Notes under the pieces: model-generated
Seen by the model: only the letters and a program-made list of their open reading frames with translations
What the model was told of the DNA's origin: nothing
Databases searched by the model: none
Position numbers and translations under genes: made by a program
DNA from: an uncultured Eubacteriales bacterium
Lineage (GTDB): Bacteria; Bacillota; Clostridia; Lachnospirales; Lachnospiraceae
Direction of reading: 5' to 3'
DNA length: 7,988 nucleotides
NCBI GenBank assembly: GCA_900313765.1
Contig: OMSN01000066.1
Coordinates: 1 to 7,988 of the forward strand
In this document: positions 1-6,800 of the stretch, in pieces
How positions within the stretch are numbered: position 1 is the first letter of the stretch
Layout of the letters: every line of letters begins with the position of its first letter

Positions 1-1
1 A

Positions 2-34
2 CCGCCCCGGAGCCATCTGACAGCTCCGGGGCGG
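2..34. terminator. Perfect 12-bp GC-rich stem-loop upstream of the pseudouridine synthase
   Basis: Bases 2-13 are the exact reverse complement of 23-34, with a 9-nt loop (14-22). The stem is almost all G/C and very stable. No T-run follows on the + strand (the next bases are atctgtgtat), so it is not a textbook intrinsic terminator in that direction. It ends 21 nt before the ATG at 56. It could be the terminator of a gene left of the window, a bidirectional terminator whose minus-strand T-run lies outside the window, or a leader hairpin of the downstream mRNA. The hairpin itself is certain; its role is inferred. Confidence 0.4.
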
Positions 35-55
35 ATCTGTGTATCAGGGGGCGTC

Positions 56-892
56 ATGCGGATCGAATACGAAGACAATGAGATCATAGTAGTATATAAG
101 GAAGCGGGACTTCCGGTTCAGTCCGGCAGAACATCCGGAAGAGATCTGGTGAGTGTGCTGAAGAACCATCTGGCGCAGGAGAGCCGCTCAGCCGGTCAGG
201 CACCGGATCCGCGCCAGGCTGTGCGGGGAGCGGAGCCCTATCTTGGCATCGTGCACCGCCTTGACCAGCCGGTGGAGGGGCTTCTGGTCTTTGCGAAGAC
301 GCCCGGGGCGGCAGCCCATCTCAGCCGCCAGGCAGCAGCGAAGGGAAGCGCTGATCCGGATCGCCAGGAGGCAGCGAAGGGAAGTTCCAGTCCGGGCCGC
401 CAGGCAGCTGTGAAGGGAAACGCCGGTCCTGGCCGCCAGGCAGGCGCGAAGAAGGGGAAGAAGGAAGTGCCTGCCATGGAGAAGATCTACAGGGCTGTGG
501 TCCTGCTGGACAGGGAGGCATATCCGCTGGCCCTGGAGGGCAGGAAGAGAGAGATCCTGCTCACGGACTGGATCCTCCGGGACTATTCCGGAAATACGGC
601 CATGGTAGTGGAGGAAGGCGTCAGGGACGCGAAGAAAGCGCAGCTTTACTTCCGGACTCTGGAGATGAAGGACGGCAGAGCGATGGTGGAGATCCGTCTT
701 CTCACCGGACGGCACCACCAGATCCGGGTCCAGATGGCACACGCCCACATGCCGCTTGCGGGAGACCGTAAATACGGCGGCGGGGCCGGGGAGGACGGCA
801 GACTGTGCCTGTGCGCGGCCCGGCTGTGCTTCACGCATCCCGGGAGCGGACGGAGGATGGAGTTCACGGTCACACCCGGGTTTTCATTATAA
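56..892 (+). CDS. RluA-family RNA pseudouridine synthase with in-frame repeat insertion
   Basis: 278 residues. The family isomerises specific uridines in rRNA or tRNA to pseudouridine in the cytoplasm. The catalytic motif GIVHRLDQPVEGLLVFAK (residues 64-81) contains the catalytic Asp70. Other conserved parts are MEKIYRAVV (141-149), LLTGRHHQIRVQMAHAHMPL (215-234) and GDRKYGG (236-242). No N-terminal S4 RNA-binding domain is present, so this is the short single-domain form common in Firmicutes, and the exact target uridine cannot be told. The ATG at 56 is preceded by a G-rich stretch (46-50) at a usable distance, and the protein begins directly with the family's DNEIIVVYKEAGLPV start. An insertion of about 45 residues (91-135) made of R-Q-x-A-x-K-G repeats separates the catalytic motif from IYRAVV; family members normally have only a short linker there. 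No clear terminator follows. It does not look functionally tied to the downstream operon. Confidence 0.93.
   Translation: MRIEYEDNEIIVVYKEAGLPVQSGRTSGRDLVSVLKNHLAQESRSAGQAPDPRQAVRGAEPYLGIVHRLDQPVEGLLVFAKTPGAAAHLSRQAAAKGSADPDRQEAAKGSSSPGRQAAVKGNAGPGRQAGAKKGKKEVPAMEKIYRAVVLLDREAYPLALEGRKREILLTDWILRDYSGNTAMVVEEGVRDAKKAQLYFRTLEMKDGRAMVEIRLLTGRHHQIRVQMAHAHMPLAGDRKYGGGAGEDGRLCLCAARLCFTHPGSGRRMEFTVTPGFSL
326..451 (+). repeat. 36-bp in-frame tandem repeat, about 3.5 copies, inside the pseudouridine synthase
   Basis: Copies start at 326, 362, 398 and 434; the last is partial. Each begins CGCCAGG and contains a GAAGGGAA-like core (diverged in the partial copy). The period is exactly 36 bp, so the frame is kept. 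It encodes 12-residue units of the form R-Q-x-A-x-K-G-x-x-x-P-G/D, which are basic, flexible and probably disordered. Copies differ at several positions, so it is not a very recent expansion. A further CGCCAGG at 212-218, in the Arg/Pro-rich segment before the catalytic motif, may be a diverged relative. Confidence 0.88.
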
Positions 893-914
893 AATTTGGT
901 TTTATCACATCGAG

Positions 915-943
915 TTGCCTGCAATATTAAAAAATGGTATCAT
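915..943 (+). promoter_or_regulatory. Candidate sigma-70-type promoter of the TetR gene
   Basis: TTGCCT (915-920) and TATCAT (938-943) are separated by exactly 17 nt in an AT-rich gap. They lie about 50 nt upstream of the TTG start at 993. The gap after the pseudouridine synthase (893-992) is AT-rich compared with the flanking genes, as expected for a promoter region. Confidence 0.55.
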
Positions 944-992
944 GACATCATTACTGAATCGGGATGGAATCTGATAACGGAGCAGGATAGCA

Positions 993-1553
993 TTGCAGCA
1001 GAAAAGGGAAGTGAAGGTTCTTCTTGCTGACAGCTTCAAAGAGCTTGTTCAGGAGAAGCCCGTGGAGAAGATCACGATTAAAGAGATCACGGATCGCGCA
1101 GGGGTGATCCGTGTCACTTTCTATAACCATTTTCAGGATAAGTATGAGCTTCTGGAGTGGATCTGCCGTGAGGAGATCGTGAGTCCGACCAGGATCCTGC
1201 TTCAGAACAATATGCGCAAAGAAGCGGTCATGTTCATGTTTACCGCCCTTCTTAAGAATAAAGAATTCTACAGCCACGTTGCCCACACGCAGGGACAGAA
1301 TTCATTTGCCAGCACCGTCCGGCAGCTGATCGCCGAGACGATCGAAGAGTATTTCATGTCCAGCGAGTTCGGGAAGCATGAGAAGTATAACTGGCTGACT
1401 GCGGGATGGGTCGCGGATTACTATGCGATGAGCCTGACCTATATCCTGATGAGCTGGATCGAGAAGGGCATGAGCGTCTCCCCGGAGGAGATGGTGGACA
1501 TCTACGAGTATGTGGCGGCGCATTCGCTGATCGATCTGCCGAAGGGCTTCTGA
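993..1553 (+). CDS. TetR/AcrR-family transcriptional regulator
   Basis: 186 residues. The N-terminal helix-turn-helix is clear: residues 27-48 contain ITIKEITDRAGVIRVTFYNH, followed by FQDKYELL, the classic TetR DNA-binding domain. The C-terminal part (about 75-180) is helical; its end (YILMSWIEKGMSVSPEEMVD) resembles the ligand-binding domain of the DhaS-like TetR group common in Firmicutes. The start is a TTG: CGGAG at 978-982 and AGGA at 984-987 lie upstream at workable spacing, and ATG-initiated upstream extension is blocked by an in-frame TGA. A GTG at 1011 is a weaker alternative. A strong terminator follows, so it is transcribed apart from the MMPL operon. By position it probably represses that operon and responds to a small molecule that the pump handles; this is inference. 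The effector is unknown. Confidence 0.9.
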   Translation: MQQKREVKVLLADSFKELVQEKPVEKITIKEITDRAGVIRVTFYNHFQDKYELLEWICREEIVSPTRILLQNNMRKEAVMFMFTALLKNKEFYSHVAHTQGQNSFASTVRQLIAETIEEYFMSSEFGKHEKYNWLTAGWVADYYAMSLTYILMSWIEKGMSVSPEEMVDIYEYVAAHSLIDLPKGF

Positions 1554-1601
1554 CAGAAGGCAGAGGAGAGGCGGCACATTTTTTCAGAGTTGTATATCCG
1601 T

Positions 1602-1636
1602 AAGCGACACTTTTTTGGAAGTGTCGCTTTTTTTTT
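1602..1636 (+). terminator. Strong intrinsic terminator after the TetR gene
   Basis: An 11-bp perfect stem (1602-1612 AAGCGACACTT with 1619-1629) has a 6-nt loop and runs into nine consecutive T residues (1628-1636). It lies about 50 nt after the TetR stop codon and separates the regulator from the MMPL operon. Confidence 0.93.
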
Positions 1637-1661
1637 ACACATTGCCGAAACTGGTTATACC
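1634..1661 (+). promoter_or_regulatory. Candidate promoter of the MMPL operon
   Basis: TTTACA (1634-1639) and TATACC (1656-1661) are separated by 16 nt, and the -35 overlaps the T-run of the preceding terminator. The -10 is weak (four of six consensus positions). The predicted start near 1668 would place the inverted repeat at 1674-1695 in the first transcribed bases. The operon needs a promoter in 1637-1720, since a strong terminator lies just upstream, but the exact boxes are uncertain. Confidence 0.35.
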
Positions 1662-1673
1662 AACTTTTCTTTC

Positions 1674-1695
1674 CTGAGATTAGTTTAGGTCTCAG
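1674..1695. promoter_or_regulatory. Candidate operator: CTGAGA/TCTCAG inverted repeat
   Basis: Perfect 6-bp arms CTGAGA (1674-1679) and TCTCAG (1690-1695) are spaced by 10 bp, giving a 22-bp dyad. It lies between the terminator of the TetR gene and the MMPL ribosome binding site, just after the likely transcription start. Size and place fit a TetR-family operator. A shorter dyad, TGGT-TAT-ACCA at 1652-1662, overlaps the candidate -10 and is a second possible site. Neither was found in the TetR gene's own upstream region, so autoregulation through the same site is not supported. Confidence 0.45.
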
Positions 1696-1720
1696 TCAAA
1701 AAGAGAAAGGAAGAAAAGTA

Positions 1721-3892
1721 ATGGAATCTCATTGGTTCGGTAAAATCGTTGTGAAAATGAGATATGTGATCCTGATCGCCAGCATACTGCTGCTGATCCC
1801 CGCTGCGCTGGGGTATCTGCATACGCGGATCAATTATGACATGCTGAGCTATCTTCCGGAGGACATCGAGACCATGAAGGGACAGAAGATCATGGTCGAT
1901 GAATTCGGGACAGGCGGATTCTCCATGATCGTCTGCGAAGGGATGAAGAACAAAGACGTTCTGAAGATGAAGGAGAAGATGTCAGAGGTACCTCATGTCG
2001 ATAAGATTGTATGGTATGACAGCATTGCTGACATATCGATACCGGCAGAACTGTTCCCGGACAGGATCCGCCGGATCTTCCTGAGTGAGGATGGGAACGC
2101 GACGATGATGGTCGCGGTGTTCGATGTGACGATGTCGTCTGACGAGGCCATGGAGGCGGTCCGCGCGCTCAGGAAGATCGCAAATGAGCAGACCTTCATC
2201 TCCGGCATGACGGCTGTCGTGGAGGATACCAGGGAGCTTTCGGACAGGGAGGCGCCGGTCTATGTACTGATCGCGGTGATCCTGTGCACGATCGTGCTGA
2301 TGCTTACCATGGATTCATTTCTCGCGCCGCTTTTCTTCCTTCTGTCGATCGGATTCGCGGTGATCTACAACCTGGGGACAAATATTGTGTTCGGCCAGGT
2401 TTCTTATGTGACGAAGGCACTGGCTGCGGTACTGCAGCTGGGCGTAACACTGGACTATTCCATCTTCCTGTGGCATTCCTACGAGGAGCAGAAGACTCTG
2501 CTTGCACAGAGCAGGCCGGACGAATGTGACAAAGACATGAAGCAGGAGGCTATGGCAGCGGCGATCAGTGCCACGCTCTCCAGTGTGGTGGGCTCCTCCG
2601 TCACGACCATGGCGGGTTTCCTGGCACTGTGCTTTATGAGCTTCACCCTCGGCAAAGACCTGGGACTGGTCATGGCCAAGGGTGTCCTGTTCGGCGTAGT
2701 GGGCTGTGTTACGGTACTGCCCTCTTTGCTTCTGATCTTTGACCGGGCGATCGAGCGCACTCACCACAGGGCACTGCTTCCGCAGTTTAAGAAGATCCCG
2801 CGGTTTGTACAGAGATTCTATCCGCTGCTTCTGATCGCATTTGCACTGATCTGGATCCCGGCTGTAAAGGGATACTTCAATACCCAGGTCTACTACAATC
2901 TGGATTCCACTCTTCCTGAGTCCCTTCCCTCGGTCACAGCGAACCGGAAGCTGTCGGAAGACTTCGGCATGAATACGACACAGATGATCCTCGTTCCTTC
3001 AGATATGGATCCGGAAGCGGTATCTGAGCTGTGCGGAGAGCTGAAGAAGATCGACGGCATCAAGTCGGTGCTTGGGATCGACGCGCTGATCGGGAGCGAG
3101 ATCCCCAGAGAGCTCCTGCCCGGGGAGATCCTGCAGGTGTTTGAAAAGGGCGGCTGGCAGATGCTCCTGATGATGAGTGAGTATAAGACCGCGTCACCTG
3201 AGGTGAATCGTCAGTGCAGTGAGATCACCCAGGTGATCAGCCGGTACGACAGCAGGTGCATGCTGGTGGGAGAAGCAGCCTGCACGAAGGACCTGATCGA
3301 GATCACGAACCATGATTTCAATACCGTCAACTGGGTATCCATCGGAGTGATCGCAGTCATTATCCTGTTCGTGTTCCGGTCTGTCTCTCTGCCGGTCATC
3401 CTGGTCGCCGCGATCGAGTTCGCAATCTTCATTAATATGGGAATCCCGTATTATACGGGGACGACCCTTCCGTTTATCGCATCGATCGTTATCGGTACGA
3501 TCCAGCTGGGCTCAACCGTCGATTACGCGATCCTGATGACGACACGGTACCGGACGGAACGAGAGTCCGGAAAAGATCGAAAAGAATCGATCTATATTGC
3601 GCACTCCACGTCGATCGCTTCGATCCTGGTATCCGCCTTCAGCTTTTTTGCGGCAACCTTTGGAGTGGGACTGTATTCAGAGATCGATATGATCAGTTCC
3701 CTGTGCACGCTTATGGCACGCGGGGCGCTGATCTCCATGGTCACTGTCATATTCATACTGCCGGCTCTACTGTACGCCTTCGACCGGGTGATCCTGTATA
3801 CATCCCTCGGGTTCAGGCCGAAGAAGCAGACAGATATATCAGGAACGGCGGTTCATTCGCGGAATGTGGTTCATCAGGGAGGGAATCTATGA
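1721..3892 (+). CDS. MMPL/RND-superfamily transporter, 12 predicted membrane helices
   Basis: 723 residues. Two similar halves each have one helix, a large extracytoplasmic domain and five helices. Approximate helices: TM1 14-33, TM2 179-197, TM3 201-219, TM4 226-250, TM5 283-308, TM6 315-340; TM7 365-383, TM8 536-553, TM9 556-575, TM10 583-606, TM11 629-650, TM12 660-687. Soluble domains cover about 34-178 and 384-535. Asp-Tyr pairs in TM4 (LGVTLDYSIFL, D245-Y246) and TM10 (LGSTVDYAILM, D601-Y602) match the proton-relay pairs of MmpL3, so it is probably proton-driven. MMPL proteins export lipids, peptides or drugs; the substrate here is unknown. AAAGGAAG (1706-1713) precedes the ATG at good spacing. 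The stop overlaps the next start (ATGA, 3889-3892). Unlike MmpL4/5-type proteins, neither soluble domain has a long coiled-coil insert; the next gene may supply that part. Confidence 0.93.
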   Translation: MESHWFGKIVVKMRYVILIASILLLIPAALGYLHTRINYDMLSYLPEDIETMKGQKIMVDEFGTGGFSMIVCEGMKNKDVLKMKEKMSEVPHVDKIVWYDSIADISIPAELFPDRIRRIFLSEDGNATMMVAVFDVTMSSDEAMEAVRALRKIANEQTFISGMTAVVEDTRELSDREAPVYVLIAVILCTIVLMLTMDSFLAPLFFLLSIGFAVIYNLGTNIVFGQVSYVTKALAAVLQLGVTLDYSIFLWHSYEEQKTLLAQSRPDECDKDMKQEAMAAAISATLSSVVGSSVTTMAGFLALCFMSFTLGKDLGLVMAKGVLFGVVGCVTVLPSLLLIFDRAIERTHHRALLPQFKKIPRFVQRFYPLLLIAFALIWIPAVKGYFNTQVYYNLDSTLPESLPSVTANRKLSEDFGMNTTQMILVPSDMDPEAVSELCGELKKIDGIKSVLGIDALIGSEIPRELLPGEILQVFEKGGWQMLLMMSEYKTASPEVNRQCSEITQVISRYDSRCMLVGEAACTKDLIEITNHDFNTVNWVSIGVIAVIILFVFRSVSLPVILVAAIEFAIFINMGIPYYTGTTLPFIASIVIGTIQLGSTVDYAILMTTRYRTERESGKDRKESIYIAHSTSIASILVSAFSFFAATFGVGLYSEIDMISSLCTLMARGALISMVTVIFILPALLYAFDRVILYTSLGFRPKKQTDISGTAVHSRNVVHQGGNL
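3876..3892 (+). promoter_or_regulatory. Ribosome binding site and ATGA overlap of the heptad-protein gene
   Basis: AGGGAGGG (3876-3883) lies 5-6 nt before ATG 3889, whose ATGA overlaps the MMPL stop TGA (3890-3892). A second ATG follows at 3892. This is a typical translational coupling signal and decides the start. A longer in-frame extension back to 3703 lies inside the MMPL gene and lacks a comparable site. A third candidate, ATG 3937, has AGAGGA only 3 nt upstream and would give a more compact signal peptide. Confidence 0.8.
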
Positions 3893-6800
3893 TGTCAGGA
3901 ATAAAAGATAAAAAGAATGAAAAGAACAGAGGAAATATGAGAACTGCGATCAGGAAGATGACTGCGGTGGTGACTGCAGCAGGACTGGCCTTCAGCATGG
4001 CGGCAATGCCGGAGGCAGGTGAGCGGGCCGCCGGGGAAAATGCGGCCGGTGATGGCGTACAGAAGGAGGAGACGGTCTACATTTTCACAGATGCCTCCGG
4101 CAGACAGAAGTCTGTCGTGATCTCTGACTGGCTGAAGAATACAGGAGCGCTCGGGACCATTGCAGACCGATCTGATCTGGAGAATATTGAAAATGTGAAG
4201 GGGGATGAATCCTTTACCAGGGAGGGCCGGGATGTAATCTGGAATGCCTCCGGACATGATATCTACTATCAGGGAGAGAGTACGAATCAGCCTCCGGTGG
4301 ACGTCCGGATCACCTACACTCTTGACGGACGGGAGGTTCAGCCTCAGGAGCTGGGCGGCGCGTCCGGACACCTGAAGATGCGCTATGATTATGTAAACCG
4401 CGCAGCCACAGAGGCAGAGATCGATGGAAAGAAGGAGACGGTCTATGTACCGTTCGGTGTGATATCAGGCTGCCTGTTTACGGACGGCTGCGCGTCCAAT
4501 GTAACCGTATCCAGCGGCAAGGTGCTGGATGAAGGCGGCAATGTAGCCGTCGTGGGGCTTGCATTTCCGGGTCTGCAGGACAGCCTGAAGCTGGAGAAGA
4601 ACCAGGATCTTCGATTCGAGGAGCTGAACATACCACAGTCCGTGGAGATCGAGGCCGACGTTGAGAACTTCTCGATGGAGATGAACATGTCTCTTATCCT
4701 GGATGATGCGCTGGATGAGGTGCTGGGGCTGTTCGACGCCGGAAGTGATCTGGATCAGATCACGGAGGATGTGGACAAGCTGGAGACCGCATCCTCGGAG
4801 CTGGCCGAAGGGTCGGAGGATCTGTATGAGGGCATGACGGAGCTTGATGAAGGTGCCGGAAGCCTGGATGAAGGTGTGAAGAAATATACGGAAGGTGTCG
4901 GCAAGGCGTACGGCGGCTCGAAGGATCTGACGGACGGTGCTTCGAAGCTGGACACTGGCGCAGGAGAACTGGCTGCCGGCGCTAAGACACTCCACAGCGG
5001 CGCTTCGACGCTTAACAGCAGGACGGGAGAGCTGACCGCCGGCTCGGATGCATTGTCCAAGGGAATCGAAGCAGTCAGGACTGCGGTCACGCAGCTGGCG
5101 GCCGGTATGAAGAGCCTTGGCGGCGGCGTGAAGAAGCTCAGTGAAGGGGCAAAAACCCTCTCTGACGGAGCGAAGAGTGTCTCGGGTGCTGTTGACAGCG
5201 CGGATAAGGGTGCTGCCGCCCTGAGTGAAGGCGCCGGCGCTGCTGATGACGGTGTGGGCAGGATCTATGCTGCACTCAGCGGCAGGGAAGACCTCGCGTC
5301 ACTGAACACGGAGGAGAGCCGTCAGAAGCTGGAAGCATCCTCCAGGCAGTTTGAAGCCCTGCAGAAGGGACTGGACATGCTCAGCGCCGATCCGTCTCTG
5401 CTGACCTGTGATCTTTCGGACGCAGACAGCAGGATAGACGCCCTTGTCACCATCGCGAAGCTGAACGGCATCGAGATCGACAGGGCAGTTCTTATGCAGT
5501 GCATCCTTGCGGCGAAGGCAGCTCAGAATACAGCAAATGAGACAGCTCCGGTGAACTATACGGCAGCAGAAGCCGCGGATATAAGTCAGGCGGCAGAAGG
5601 TGTGCAGACAGACAGCACAGTCAGTCAGGAAGCACCGGCAGACAGCACAGTCAGTCAGGAAGCACCGGCAGACAGCGCAGCCAGCCAGGAAGCAACGGCA
5701 GGGGAGACAGCGTCCCCGGCAGCAGATGAGATGCCTGCCGAGACGGCGCCGGTTCCGGAGGAAACAATGCCGGCAGCGTCCTTCGACGCAGACAGTGCTG
5801 CAGCAGCGAAGGAATCGGCAGCGACTGCGAAGAGCCAGGCAGAATCGGAAGTCCAGTCGGCGCAGGAGAGCGTGGCGGCTGCCCAGACCAGCAGGCAGAC
5901 GGCAGAATCTGAGGGAAGCAGCGCAGCAGCTTCCTATCAGGCGGCATCCGATCAGTACCTGCCGGATGTGAATAACCTGATCGCTGCCATGAAGAAGACA
6001 CCTCTTACCGCTGAAGCAGATTCGATCAGTTCGATCGTGAGCCAGGCACAGAGCGTGGCAGGTTCATTTACGCAGGCACAGTCTGATTATCAGAGTGCGT
6101 CCGGAAGCTATGAGAGCGGGGCACAGTCCTATGAAGCAGCAATCTCTTCCTATAAAGAAGTGATTCAGTCTTATGAAGAACTTGTGGCCCTGTATGAAGC
6201 TGCGCTGGAGAGCCAGGGTGAAGCAGCTCTGGAGCAGGCAGCTTCGGTGCAGACGGAGCAGACACAGCAGGTGAAGCAGGTACAGCCTGAGACCGGGCAG
6301 ATGGAGGCTCCGGTGCAGAGCGGACCGCAGACAGTACAGGCAGCGGCAGCAGGCGCTGTATCAGCAGACCTCGTATCAGCAGAGGCCTCATCCGATTATA
6401 CGGCGCAGGATGTGGACCGTGGACTGGTCTATATGCTGACCGCCGGCGGGATCCAGGCAGGACTGTCTGCAGAGGAGGCTGCAGCAGCGGCACAGGCTAA
6501 GGCCGGCGCTCTGATCAGCGGCACGCAGCAGGCAGTGTCACAGCTGCAGGCCAGTAAGTCCATGCTGATGGGAATGGCAGGGATCAACTCCGATGAGGAT
6601 CTTGCTTCGGAAGGTACTTCTGAAAAGATAGCAGAGGGAAAGCAGACTGTATCCGGCCTGCAGGATCTGGTCAGGCTCGCGCAGGGTGTACGGGATTCAT
6701 TTTTCGGAGAAAATGGTCTGATCAGTGCGCTTTCCACTCTGAAGAACGGGACCTCAAGCCTGAGCGGCGGTACATCTTCCCTGGCAAAGGGTCTGCATAC

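Noticed and set aside
326..451. Possible CRISPR array because the repeat period is 36 bp
   Set aside because: Units are directly adjacent with no unique spacers, diverge within the unit and are in frame inside a conserved enzyme.
188..838. Long antisense open frame opposite the pseudouridine synthase
   Set aside because: Low-complexity translation caused by GC-rich codons on the other strand; the + strand frame has clear conserved catalytic motifs.
889..905. Small hairpin ATAAAA/TTTTAT overlapping the synthase stop codon
   Set aside because: Only six A-T pairs and no T-run after it; too weak to call a terminator.
3703..3888. In-frame upstream extension of the heptad protein to an ATG at 3703
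   Set aside because: It lies wholly inside the MMPL coding region and would remove the signal-peptide position. The ATG at 3889 has a strong AGGGAGGG site and the typical ATGA overlap.
3928..3939. Alternative start ATG 3937 with AGAGGA upstream for the heptad protein
   Set aside because: Spacing of about 3 nt is short, and the site at 3876-3883 is stronger and coupled to the MMPL stop. It remains a possible internal start.
4465..4995. Antisense open frames opposite the heptad gene (also 6068-6493 and 7015-7488)
   Set aside because: Their Leu/Gln/Ser-rich translations mirror the regular heptad codons; no recognisable domain or ribosome binding site.
5600..5971. Gln/Arg-rich open frame on the + strand in another phase
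   Set aside because: A by-product of the CAG-rich repeats in the heptad gene; strongly biased composition and no independent start signals.
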